Shown: positions 1-9,386 of the stretch, in pieces
How positions within the stretch are numbered: the stretch's first letter is position 1
Layout of the letters: each line of letters opens with the position of its first letter
Assembly (NCBI GenBank): GCA_001655205.1
Contig: LPNZ01007785.1
Location: 1-24,608 of the forward strand
Source of the DNA: Lenisia limosa
Taxonomy: Eukaryota > Breviatea
Length of the DNA stretch: 24,608 nucleotides
Reading direction: 5' to 3'
Notes under the pieces: generated by a model
Told to the model about the DNA's origin: nothing
Seen by the model: the letters and a program-made list of their open reading frames with translations, nothing else
Database searches by the model: none
Translations under genes and position numbers: made by a program

Positions 1-3000
1 AACGAAGGGCCTTGAGGGAAGGAGCAAGGGCCTGGCAGTGTGAACACAGAATGGAGGTGCACTACGGTCCAAAAAAGACGGTAAAATATCGATATTTCGC
101 GAAAAACTCAGTCTTTTTTGGGGATCGTAGGGAAGTTCTAGTATAAACCTATTTTTGAGCCCTCAGACCTTGAGAACAAGGTCGATTGGGGGAGAAATGG
201 GCGGAATCAGCTTGCTAATAGTTGCTAAGGCCTGGGCCGAGGCGGTGACTTGGTTGCCAAATGCCAGCAGACTGGGTGGGTTAGTGCAGGGAAACACCTT
301 GTATTGTGCCAATACATTAAGCAGTGAATTGCAAACTGATACAATCAAGTTGCCCCCCCCCCCCNNNNNNNNNNNNNNNNNNNNNNNNNNNNNNNNNNNN
401 NNNNNNNNNNNNNNNNNNNNNNNNNNNNNNNNNNNNNNNNNNNNNNNNNNNNNNNNNNNNNNNNNNNTCCTGGTCCTTGGCCACTGCGGTCAAAGCGGTG
501 CCGGCAGCCATGATATCCTGGATGGAAGTGGAGGCGCTGACCGTGGGGGATGAGGCTCCGGACTAGGGGGTAAGGAATATGCAAGGCAATTCATGTAAAA
601 AGCAATATTGTATATTTATATTATTTACAATATACTACTATATTATTACTATGATATGTTTACTATTCACCGTCCCAGCAGCCCACCGGCTGGCCAATGA
701 ATGCTGAGGAGTTGAGACTCTCCACAATGGGCATAGTAGCCGTCTTGATGTCACTCACTCCGTCCTCCNNNNNNNNNNNNNNNNNNNNNNNNNNNNNNNN
801 NNNNNNNNNNNNNNNNNNNNNNNNNNNNNNNNNNNNNNNNNNNNNNNNNNNNNNNNNNNNNNNNNNNNNNNNNNNNNNNNNNNNNNNNNNNNNNNNNNNN
901 NNNNNNNNNNNNNNNNNNNNNNNNNNNNNNNNNNNNNNNNNNNNNNNNNNNNNNNNNNNNNNNNNNNNNNNNNNNNNNNNNNNNNNNNNNNNNNNNNNNN
1001 NNNNNNNNNNNNNNNNNNNNNNNNNNNNNNNATCACGAACGGCTGAGGCCTTTTCATCAAACGCATGCACAACCTGAGCATGTCAGTATTCGGAACAAGC
1101 CAATTTTATAAACAATCAGGTTTCTTTTATCACTATTACTATTGCAGCCCAATTCAATTCGGCATGCACCAGTATCCCCCACCTTGACCAGGGTTTCTGC
1201 TTGAGCTGCCAGGGCGCCGAGGTTTCCCCCCTCCGCTGCCAAGTCCTCCTGATCTTTGTGCTCTATGGCGTTAAAAATCACCATCTTCATCCCCCCTTCC
1301 TCTTATGTATATGGTATCATATAGCAATGAGAAATAAATAAAAAAAAAGGTTGTATACGGCCGAAGCCGTCCATATCATCACGCTGATAATTGTAATACA
1401 AATTATACAATACCCCGCCCCCCTTCCATTTTAATACCATCTTTGTTAATAGTCCCCTCCCTAAAAATAAGTGTGTATATGGCGCACCTTCCTCTCCTGA
1501 CTCGGCTCTCTCAGCTGCCTCGTCAATTTTGGCTGTCAGCTCATCAAGACGGTTGCCCTAGTCAGTAAGTAATTCAGTAAGACGGTTGCCCGAGTAAGTA
1601 AGTAATCATGAGGTGATCTTGCCCCTTTACCTTCACTGCGATAAGTCTTGACCGATTTGCTCTGTGATTTCCCATGGGAAATCGGTCAAGACTTATCCCG
1701 GTCTGTACATCACCCCNNNNNNNNNNNNNNNNNNNNNNNNNNNNNNNNNNNNNNNNNNNNNNNNNNNNNNNNNNNNNNNNNNNNNNNNNNNNNNNNNNNN
1801 NNNNNNNNNNNTCCTCTTTGCTGGCACTGTGGGGTGAGAGAGAGTGGGCCATTGAAAGTTCAACTCCGAAAGTTTTCCGTAATCAAATAGTTTTCTTAAT
1901 CAAATTGTTCCCCTTAATCAACAAAAGGCAAGTCAACACATGAGAAATATCAACCCGTCAGACCTGATGCCGGGGTTCTTAGACTGATTTGTCGCTCTCA
2001 TTGGCTAGATGAAGTGAAAAATGAAACCTCACCACAAAATTAAAAACAGAGAACTGAGAGGTATAGAACCATGGTAGAAACGCACCTCGCCCTTTGCATG
2101 TGCAACGAGAAGAGACCTCATGACGGCGTTCGGCAAATAGTCGTGAACTGCACTGTTAATAGAGATCTTTGTATGAAGTGTCGACTGTTTACAGGAATTC
2201 ACCCCTCCTCCGAACCCATATCGCATGTCACATATCGCATATCGCATTTCACATATCGCATATCGCAGATCACATATCGCAGATCACATAACGCAGATCG
2301 CATATCACTTATCGCATATCGCGTATCACATATCATATCGCAGATCGCATATCACTTATCGCATATCGCGTATCACATATCATATTGCATATCGTATATC
2401 GCATATCCCATATCACATTACGCATCTGTAAAGTCTCTATTGAAACTAGGATCATAGAGATCCAGCGGACCCGCCATTCTGCTCATTCACCCACCCGATT
2501 TCTGCATGTTCATCATGACAGCCCTGCGCTCCCTTGACTGTTTGCGTTTCTTCATGGTCAGCTTGTACAGCTCATCATTGGCGGCCTCTTGGTCATCCTG
2601 TTGCCGAGCTGTGGAGTGAGGAATGAAGAGGAAAATAATAATAAAAAAAAGGGGGGGGGTAACTCCACAATTGGTGCAGGCAAAAAAAAAAGGGGGGGGG
2701 GTCAAAGCCCTTCGCCCCAGGAAGGCAATAACCAACATTTCTTGCGTCTCTCCTCAAGAAGGTTGACACGACGGTTCTGTCGGTCCTCACGCGCGGCGCG
2801 TCTGCGGTCACGTGCCTTTGCCAGCTCCTGCAGGAGTGAGTATAATAACACAATCGTCCAAAACAGAAGACAAAAGTATCCTTGTCATGAAACTTGATAG
2901 GTAGAAAATGTAGCCCCTCTCCCACTTCTTGCTTCTTAAGTCTGAACTCCTCCTTCTTTTCCTTCTCGGCCCTTCTGGCTTCAAGCTGATGCTGTCTCTT

Positions 3001-6000
3001 CTCAGCTGCCTCACCCTCCATCCGCTGCTTCCGCTCCTATACTAGTCAGAGCGGTTTGATGCCATGGTTACGTTATAACACTGCTCGATAACAATAGAAA
3101 AGCGTTAGAGGTAGGGCTTTACTTCGGTTCAAAAAAAAACTGATTTTCTCGATAAATCTTCGATAAATATCGATATTTTATCAGTCTTTTTCGAACCGAA
3201 GTGAAGCCCTAGTTGGAAGAAGGCATTCCATTGACAACGAGTACCCCACAGCATCCTCCTGGCGCATGCGCAAGACACGCTCACGACGCTCAACCGCCTC
3301 CCTCTCGTTCTAAAACCGTCACTCATTTGATCAATATCAGCGTATAAAACTTAGAACACAAGAATAGAGCCACAGCCAACCTTGTCATTGTTGATCTTCC
3401 TCGGTGCCCGTGGTGACTTGTTGGGGCTCTTAGGCGGAACCGGCTTGCGACGACGGCGGCGGGGCTGGAGGGTTATTAGGGAGGTGTAAAATTAGAAAAT
3501 TTGTAAAAAAAACCCAAATCAATTCTGTTGGCTGACAACACACCAAGGGTTGATAACAACAAAACAAACAAATCCCAGGCCAGTNNNNNNNNNNNNNNNN
3601 NNNNNNNNNNNNNNNNNNNNNNNNNNNNNNNNNNNNNNNGAGGCTCAAAACAAAACTACTCTCAGTCCAAAAAAATAAAAAAAAGAAGGGTGGAATGAGA
3701 TTTCAATACAAAGAAAAAGCTACTGACCTTGGGCTTGGCAGTTCCAGTCACTGGCGTCACCTCCTCATCGGTGACCTAAAGAGTAAACAATTTATGAAAA
3801 CCCAAAATTGACTCTGTTGGCTATATTTGAGAAAAACACAAGGGTTGAAAACAAACGGGGGTGAAATGGGTGAAACCGTTTTCCCTCACTCCACGATCTC
3901 CCAATGATTGCGATAATTGTATGCACCTCATAGTACGATTCAACCTGCCAATCCACAGTACTCACCTCCTCGCTTTCATGTTCGTGCTCTGGAAGGTCGG
4001 GAATGTCATCGTTTGCTTCCTGGGGTGTTAGGGAAATAGCCGTGATTAAAAAGTAGAACAGGAGTTGTGATTAAAGGGAAAACACTTGGGCTTCACTTCG
4101 GTTCAAAAAAGACCGGCAAAATATCGAGTTTTCGAGGATTTATCGAGATATTCCGTCTTTTTTCGAACCGAAGTGAAGCCCTTCATCATTGAGTTCCACT
4201 GGTAATAACGTATTCTAGCGGTTCTCACCTGGGGAGTATAAGCAGCCTCGGAATCGGAGTAATCCTCGCTCTGCTGCGTGGATATTGCGGGCACTTCACG
4301 AGACTCTTCCTCTTGCTGCATCCTTTGTTCTTTCTGAGCTTGGAGCTGGGCTTCCTCTTCTTGCTTTTCTCTCTCTTCTTCCTTCTTCTCCTCCTCTACC
4401 TTCCTCTTTTCCTCCTCCTCTTCTTTCCTCTTCTTTTCTTCTTCCGCCTTGAGTTCTTCTTGCTTTAACTGCTCTTCCTTTTTCTTTTCTTCTTCTCTTC
4501 TCTTCTCTTCCTCTTGTTTCTTTTTCTCTTCCTCTTGTTTCTTTTTCTTCTCTTCTTCTCTCTTCTTTTCTTCTTCTTTCTTTGCAGTTGCAATCTTGGC
4601 TTCTTCTTTTTTTTTCTCTTCCTCAATTCTCTTCTTTTCTTCTTCCTGCTTCTTCTCTTCCTCAATTCTCTTCTTTTCTTCTTCCTGCATCTTCTCCTCT
4701 TCCTCTTTCTTCTTCCTTTCCTCCTCTTCCTTCTTCTTCTTCTCCTCTTCCTTTTGCTTCTTCTCCTCTTCCTCCTTTTTCTTCTTCTCTTCCTCAATCC
4801 TCTTTTCCTCCTCCTCTTTCTGCCTCTTCTCCTCCTCTTCCTTCTGTTTCTGTTCTTCTTGCCTCAAAAGCTCTTCTTCGTGCTTCCTCTTTGCAATGGC
4901 TTCCCTAAAGCGGTTAACAGTCCAAATAGATAACTCCAGAAGCAGACAACAAAGAAACCTAATTACCGTAACCTGGGCCAGACCATAGTAGACCCGATAA
5001 TTCCCACCCACTGCTTGGCAGCTTCAGCAGCCTCCATCTCAGCATGCTAAAGTGTGAATCATTGTAACTTTTGGCACCATACAAACAGTCAATAAAACAG
5101 ACACACAATGTTACACTTGAGCAAACACTACACATCCCCTCCACTCTCTTTTGAAGCTTGAGTTCTATACCTCGCACGCACCTCCTTTCTCAACCGTTGG
5201 TAGCGTTTTCTTGCAAGGAACCCACGGGCATAGGATTGCATCAAAAGCACAGAGGCCAGCTGAAGGGGCGGGGTTAGACATAGCTTTAAACCTGTGATGT
5301 ATAGAGAGAATAGTTCTTTTTTTAAAAAAAACTGTAATTATAGTAGCTATATGATATATACAAACAATTGTTGCAACAGTGCCCCCGCACCCTAGCATTT
5401 AGGGGGTTCTGCAGTCTGGTCTGGTGGCCTCGGACAATGCTCTGAATGAGCACGGCTGACTTGGTATCTAGCTGCTTGGCTGTCAGGGCTCCTGGGGGAG
5501 GGGGTATGGATAACAGAATACCACCGTTAAAAGTACTAAAAGGTAGATTGAGTCTTAACGCAGCCACTCAGTCTCAACAAATCCCGACATAAGGCTATTA
5601 CACTACTGCTTCACTTCGGTTCCAAAAAAACCCGGGGAAATATCGATTGTTTTCGAGGAGTTATCGAGAAATACAGTCTTTTTCGAACCAAGGTGAAACC
5701 CTAATTATAACTCACCGGAAGAAGCTAGCATGTCAGCCGACTCATCATGCTCATTATCACGTGCCCAGTCCAGGGGCGTGACTCTGAAGTGTTAGGACTG
5801 GAAGTATCGTCTTGATTTGAGCAATCTAGCAATGGTACAAACCTTTGTTTGTCCTTGAGGTTGACCTTGGCCCCCGAGGAGATGAGGGACTTTGAGCAGT
5901 CGGTGTGGCCGCCGGCAGCGGACCAAAACAGCGGGGTCCGGCCAAACCCGTCAACAGTGTCTGGGGGGGGGGGGNNNNNNNNNNNNNNNNNNNNNNNNNN

Positions 6001-9000
6001 NNNNNNNNNNNNNNNNNNNNNNNNNNNNNNNNNNNNNNNNNNNNNNNNNNNNNNNNNNNNNNNNNNNNNNNNNNNNNNNNNNNNNNNNNNNNNNNNNNNN
6101 NNNNNNNNATGTGGAGGGTTGGTGATGATAATACAAACCACATAAAAAACTCTCCTCGCTTGATGAAAGTGAGAAGACACCCAAAGCCAAGCTACCTAGT
6201 TTTGCACCCTTCTCGATGAGGAACTCCGTGGTGTCTGCAGCGCCAACAAACGCCGAACAGTGGAGAGGGGTCAGGCCTGAGAGGTCCTTTTGGTGGATGT
6301 CTTCTCCATTCTGCCAGTATGAAAACAACGAACAAGCATGTTCATTATCACCAAGCTAATTCCATTCACGAGAATGTCCAATTTTGGAACAAAGAAGCGG
6401 GTTTGAATGGCAAGAGAAAAATATAAAATCCCCAAAAAATACACATGCCTAGCAGAATGAAATGCAGTATCCGGGCTACCTCGACAAGGAGCTTCAGAAC
6501 GGCGGGATCAGAAAGAGACGCAGCCCAATGGACCTATGCAAAGTGAGCAAAAACCCTCGATTGGATTGTCATAAGATAGCATGTTAAAGCCGAAGGAACC
6601 ATCTCTAGGGCTTCACTTCGGTTCGAAAAAAGACTGAATTTCTCGAGAAATCCTCGAAAACTATCGATATGTTCCCGGTGTTTTTCGAACCGAAGTGAAG
6701 CCCTTCCACCCCCCTCCAACAGCAGATCGTCCATTGTCGTCCTGGTTGCTGAGGTTAACCTTCTTCTTAATAAGAAAGGCCACACTGTCTACTTTGCCTG
6801 CATCGATAGCCCATTGCAGCGGAGTGCTAAGGGGTAAATCTCTAGCACCCTGGGGCTGACTTCACATGTATAAAACACTGTAACTAGACTTATCATGTCC
6901 CCATTTAGCCAAATTTATTGATTTCTCACGAAAAATGAGGGTGAGAAAGTATGAAATTCTTCCCCCACTTGTTGTCGATATCGACGGCGTTGATGTCGGC
7001 TCCAACTTCGAGCAGGAACTCAGCACCTTGGATGTAGCCCTTATCCATTGCAAAATGCAGCGGCGTATGTCCCTTTAGAGGTCATGATACTATCGTTTCA
7101 CAACAGTATAATAATAAACTCAACTTGGATTCACCAGCTGCGTATCGCACAATGACAGCATACAGTACTTATCACCTCATATTTTGAAGATCCCCAGATC
7201 TCTGACAGATCTCTGACAGATCTCCCCTCACCTCGCCGTCACCCAGGTTGATGTCGGCGCCTTGGGACTGCAGGGTGCGCATTGAGGGCAAGTTCAACGC
7301 GAACGTGGCGTAGTGCAGCGCTGAGGACCCAGACACGTCCATGTCATCAGGAGCTGTGGGGTGAACAAATTGAGAGGAAACAATGGTGAAACAGAACAAT
7401 ATGGCTTATGTCAAGATCCCAAAGCCCACAAATGCCAAGTGCAATAAGGTTCATAAGGGTCTTTTCATTGGGATCTTCGTTGTTGTCCTCAATGGGGGTA
7501 GTATTGGCGGCATAACTGTACGGGTGAAGATAGAGAAAAATTTCCCAACAAAGCTTCAATGAAATACTCTTTATCTGTTCAAAGATTTCTAAAACGCAAA
7601 TTCTGACAAGAATGTAGCCCTGAATATATATTGCAACATACTAGCTTGGAGACAATATGGAACAAAATCCCATAGTTAACACGAAATAATGTGTTTAGTT
7701 GTAGCCAATAACATTCATTGGCACCCCCCCCCCCCNNNNNNNNNNNNNNNNNNNNNNNNNNNNNNNNNNNNNNNNNNNNNNNNNNNNNNNNNNNNNNNNN
7801 NNNNNNNNNNNNNNNNNNNNNNNNNNNNNNNNNNNNNNNNNNNNNNNNNNNNNNNNNNNNNNNNNNNNNNNNNNNNNNNNNNNNNNNNNNNNNNNNNNNN
7901 NNNNNNNNNNNNGTTATATACAAGGCCCACCATTCATCATGCCCGTTACCGGCGGCGAAATGAAGAGGGCTTCTTTGGCTCTTATCAAGCGCGTTGACAT
8001 CAGCCTTCGTGGTAAACAGGGAGAAGAATAAAGGGCAACCATAAGAAGGGCCTGTGATGGGGAACAGAATTCTTAATAACACTCCTCCCCACTCCGTTAG
8101 AGATAATGAGGTCCAAGCAATCCACCCTGTTCTGACAAGCAGCCCAGTGAATGGCTTGACGAAGCTCCGTGTCGCCTGAGACGTGAGACATGAGACGTGA
8201 TGAGTGGGATTGGATTTTTTATACAATATTAACATCACAAGCTTCCAAACACAGTCAACGAATCTCTACCCACTAGCAGTCACATCAGCTCCTCTGTTGA
8301 TCAGCTCGTTTGCGGCTGAGAATCGATCGTAAACTACAAAGTAAAGCATGAAAGTCTACACCTCAAGTAAACAAAGTTCTCATTAAAACGTTGCTGCGAA
8401 ATATGAATGACGAACGGGCAATAACATTGAATTCTGACTTCAGCCCTTTTCCCACTAATTGCGACAATCAAAGGGGTCCAGCTGATTCTGTCAGTTTGTT
8501 CAATGTCCAGCTGCAAGGATAAGCCGCTTCCATGACAGAACATATGATATTGGGTGGGTCTGGTATGTGATGTGATTGTGAATTTGGTATGATATCATTT
8601 ACTCCATCATAATAATTTCACTTAAGCATCAGTCAGAAGAAGAGAAAAACGATAAGCTGTACAGCATTTACTATTCAATCCCTTCAAACTTTGTACTCGT
8701 CCAGAAGGAACGAAATGGCAGCAACATTGCCTCCGGCTGCGGCCCAATGCAGCGTCTAATATGTCACAGATAATGCGAGGATACTAATGAGAAGCATTGA
8801 AGTCTCTATTGAAACTAGCATAAAAAGGTATATGCATAAGACGGTATGTTAGCTCCTTGTGGACTTCATATTATTGAAAAGACCAACTTCAACATGCAAT
8901 GCTTCCAGACCCTCCCCGGCAATCCCTCTCCTTGGCGCTGACCTTTCTTCCGAGGTCGTCAGCAGCAGTCACTGACCCGGGCATCGGCATACAGTCGGGT

Positions 9001-9386
9001 AGGAGAAGCGTCTTCATCTATGCTGTCAGCCTTCATTATAATTTTTATGATTATCTGAAGGGAGGGAGCAGCGGTGGGCAAGCAGAAGAGCCTACAGCGG
9101 AAACGTCGCCCTCATAGGCTGCTCGGTTGAGTCTTCCCTGTACTGTTCCGTCGTATTTTGGCTTCTCAATCAATTGCACGTCAACACCAAGCTGCAGGAA
9201 TGACGACTGTTGGCCAAACGACATGACGAAAATCATTCGACGAACGCTTGAGCGGAAGATCTAAATGGAAGTTAATTAAACAGTTAAAAGACTGTGAGAA
9301 CCGCGCAATGCTCCTGTGGGGAAGGAATAAATGACCTGAGGGCTAACCTTTCGAACTTCCTTCATTCTTTCCTTTGAGACCACCAT
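1..9386 (-). CDS. Ankyrin repeat / IQ motif / coiled-coil protein, C-terminus outside window
   Basis: Large multi-exon gene read leftwards, with about 1,120 residues visible. The start is the ATG at 9386-9384 in a CCACCATGG context, giving MVVSKERMKEVRK. Exons with matching phases: 9348-9386, 9096-9260, 8943-9011, 8690-8755, 8426-8510, 8274-8333, 8093-8175, about 7950-8004, one in gap 7736-7912, 7430-7515, 7232-7353, 6969-7072, 6721-6826, 6480-6533, 6196-6310, 5843-5960, 5716-5783, 5391-5491, 5182-5259, 5012-5046, 4229-4904, 3966-4019, 3728-3775, 3381-3464, 3250-3309, 2926-3036, 2737-2827, 2495-2608, one ending in gap at 1826, 1488-1557, 1183-1262, about 1032-1073, 687-768, 468-562, 169-271, 1-31. 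The order ankyrin repeats then IQ motifs recalls inversin-type scaffold proteins, but the coiled coil and Ala-rich tail differ, so orthology is not claimed. A TGA at 2487 would end the protein if the donor at 2494 were not used; coding-like exons further left argue against that. Confidence 0.82.
62..130 (+). mobile_element. TIR element family A, copy 1 (degenerate)
   Basis: The left arm CTACGGTCCAAAAAAGAC is mirrored by GTCTTTTTTGGGGATCGTAG. The outer GGGCTTCA of the other copies is missing, so this is a decayed or truncated copy of 69 bp. It lies in the 137-bp intron 32-168 of gene 1, 38 bp from the donor. The internal sequence (GTAAAATATCGATATTTCG) shows the same orientation as copies 3 and 4. 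Confidence 0.6.
1546..1611 (-). repeat. 33-bp tandem duplication over a splice acceptor
   Basis: Two 33-bp copies (1546-1578 and 1579-1611) share AAGACGGTTGCCC followed by AG and a TAAGTAAGTAAT-like tail on the plus strand. On the coding (minus) strand each holds a presumed branch-point/acceptor region plus 12 bases of exon 1488-1557. The exon-proximal copy has CTAG before GGCAACC. In the upstream copy the AG is mutated to CG, so it cannot be an acceptor. Confidence 0.7.
1638..1704 (+). mobile_element. TIR element family B, copy 1
   Basis: An inverted repeat with arms GATAAGTCTTGACCGATTT and AAATCGGTCAAGACTTATC around a short spacer with TTTCCCATGG. It is non-coding and about 60 bp long. It sits in an intron of gene 1, just right of the exon at 1488-1557. 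The same sequence recurs at 20108-20177. Confidence 0.75.
2217..2424. repeat. Degenerate ATATCGC/AGATCAC tandem array
   Basis: About 200 bp built from variants of CATATCGC, CATATCAC and CAGATCAC, with a perfect 47-bp higher-order duplication (2292-2338 and 2339-2385). It lies in an intron of gene 1. The open frames across it are only the periodic repeat read as protein (HIAYRIS-like). Confidence 0.85.
2431..2449. repeat. 19-bp exact repeat, copy 1
   Basis: AAGTCTCTATTGAAACTAG occurs here and again, identical and in the same orientation, at 8800-8818. Both sites are introns of gene 1, and the flanking bases differ. Confidence 0.8.
3112..3211 (-). mobile_element. TIR element family A, copy 2
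   Basis: A near-perfect inverted repeat: TAGGGCTTTACTTCGGTTC at the left and GAACCGAAGTGAAGCCCTA at the right, around an A/T-rich core with ATATCGATAT. It lies inside the intron 3037-3249 of gene 1. It has no coding capacity and is 100 bp long, as in a miniature inverted-repeat element. The strand given is arbitrary: it marks the orientation opposite to copies 1, 3 and 4. Confidence 0.85.
3465..3584 (-). repeat. Introner-like intron module, copy M1
   Basis: Read on the gene-1 strand, the intron part next to exon 3381-3464 contains ACTGGCCTGGG, GTTATCAACCCTTGGTGTGT, TTGTCAGCCAACAGAATTGA, a T run, then AAATTTTCTAATTTTAC and a C-rich tract ending CCAG. The same order is found in plus-strand formin introns (24295-24418, 22907-23026, 20746-20830). 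Confidence 0.8.
3776..3853 (-). repeat. Introner-like intron module, copy M2
   Basis: The gene-1 strand reads TTTTCAACCCTTGTGTTTTT, CTCAAAT, AGCCAACAGAGTCAATTTTG, GGTTTTCATAAATTG and CTCTTTAG. It is closest to 22818-22906 in the formin gene, with which it shares CAACCCTTGTGTTT and CTCAAAT. It sits in the intron directly upstream of exon 3728-3775, next to the intron holding copy M1. Confidence 0.75.
4088..4181 (+). mobile_element. TIR element family A, copy 3
   Basis: Arms GGGCTTCACTTCGGTTC and GAACCGAAGTGAAGCCC, 94 bp in total, with the core TATCGAGTTTTCGAGGATTT. It lies in the intron 4020-4228 of gene 1. The core is the reverse complement of the core in copies 2 and 5. Confidence 0.88.
4229..4904 (-). 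other. 225-codon E/K/R coiled-coil exon of gene 1
   Basis: This is the largest exon of the window. It begins EAIAKRKHEEELLRQEEQ and then runs almost only in E, K, R and Q with regularly spaced I, L or M, ending in an acidic stretch (SEDYSDSEAAYTPQ) before a GTGAGA donor. The composition predicts one long charged helix, either coiled coil or single alpha helix. Internal short repeats such as EEEKKRIEEEKK point to expansion by slippage. The plus-strand S/F/L-rich open frames over the same bases are a by-product of the purine bias and are not genes. Confidence 0.85.
5182..5491 (-). other. Two IQ (calmodulin-binding) motifs of gene 1
   Basis: Exon 5391-5491 contains SAVLIQSIVRGHQTR and exon 5182-5259 contains SVLLMQSYARGFLARKRY. 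Both fit the IQxxxRGxxxR pattern, with M in place of I in the second. Such motifs bind calmodulin or EF-hand light chains, usually without needing calcium. The join between the two exons is phase 0 (AGG followed by GTGCGG). The pair lies straight after the ankyrin repeats and before the long coiled coil, so it may act as a calcium-sensitive hinge; that role is inference. Confidence 0.85.
5608..5701 (+). mobile_element. TIR element family A, copy 4
   Basis: Arms GCTTCACTTCGGTTC and GAACCAAGGTGAAACCC with a few mismatches; the core contains ATATCGATTGTTTTCGAGG. It lies in the intron 5492-5715 of gene 1, ending 14 bp from the splice donor. Confidence 0.82.
6606..6703 (-). mobile_element. TIR element family A, copy 5
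   Basis: The best preserved copy: TAGGGCTTCACTTCGGTTCG at the left and CGAACCGAAGTGAAGCCC at the right, with TTTCTCGAGAAATCCTCGAA in the core. It lies in the intron 6534-6720 of gene 1, 17 bp from the donor, and makes up about half of that intron. Confidence 0.88.
7196..7224. repeat. AGATCTCTGAC short tandem repeat
   Basis: Two and two-thirds units of AGATCTCTGAC, in a gene-1 intron 7 bp beyond the donor at 7231. Probably simple slippage. Confidence 0.6.
7736..7912. other. Assembly gap probably hiding an ankyrin exon
   Basis: A run of N. The preceding exon ends in phase 1 if the donor at 7949 is used, and the next visible exon (7430-7515) needs two bases before it. An exon with about half an ankyrin repeat is therefore expected here. 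On the minus strand a G run follows the gap directly. Confidence 0.55.
8800..8818. repeat. 19-bp exact repeat, copy 2
   Basis: Identical to 2431-2449. It lies in the intron 8756-8942 of gene 1. Confidence 0.8.

Larger units (their letters stand above)
1..3464 (-). other. Basic linker and Ala-rich helical C-terminal region of gene 1
   Basis: Exon 3381-3464 begins PRRRRRKPVPPKSPNK and is a strongly basic, proline-containing linker that could be a nuclear or polyanion-binding segment. Exons 3250-3309, 2926-3036, 2737-2827 and 2495-2608 are charged and helical (for example ERKQRMEGEAAEKRQ). Exons left of 1826 change character to Ala/Leu-rich amphipathic helices: NRLDELTAKIDEAAERAES (1488-1557), EDLAAEGGNLGALAAQAETL (1183-1262), VVHAFDEKASAVRD (1032-1073), MAAGTALTAVAKDQ (468-562) and VTASAQALATISKLIP (169-271). 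This looks like helical-bundle sequence of the spectrin, talin or vinculin kind, but I do not recognise a specific family. Confidence 0.65.
5716..9260 (-). other. Ankyrin repeat region of gene 1
   Basis: Seventeen exons, one of them lost in gap 7736-7912, carry about 12 visible ankyrin repeats. Diagnostic segments in order are TLHWAAAGGNVAAISFLL (8755-8690), SWTPLIVAISGKRAE (8510-8426), AIHWAACQNRVDCLDLIIS with GADVN (8175-8004), SPLHFAAGNGH, ALHYATFALN with GADIN (7353-7232), HTPLHFAMDKGY with GADIN (7072-6969), TPLQWAIDAGKVDSVAFLI (6826-6721), VHWAASLSDPAVLKLLVE (6533-6480), LTPLHCSAFVGAADTTEFLI (6310-6196), RTPLFWSAAGGH (5960-5843) and VTPLDWARDNEHDESADML (5783-5716). Ankyrin repeats are protein-binding helix-turn-helix units. 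Introns fall at varied phases inside the repeats, so the repeats are not one-exon modules. The exon boundary near 7950 is uncertain because GGTAACGG may be read as a donor or as coding sequence. Confidence 0.9.

Noticed and set aside
155-1081. Several open frames running through N runs at the left end
   Set aside because: N codons have no stops, so the length is artificial. The real coding sequence here is on the minus strand in short exons.
2225-2457. Open frames across the ATATCGC array (HIAYRIS-like repeats)
   Set aside because: Simple translation of a tandem repeat inside a gene-1 intron.
4449-4988. Plus-strand Ser/Phe/Leu-rich open frames of up to 179 codons
   Set aside because: They are the antisense of the E/K/R coiled-coil exon of gene 1; the purine bias keeps stops away. 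No splice or start context supports them.
5964-5974. G run read as a poly-Gly or poly-Pro coding stretch
   Set aside because: On the gene strand it is a C tract ending in CAG directly before an exon that starts in the phase left by exon 6196-6310, so it is an acceptor tract.
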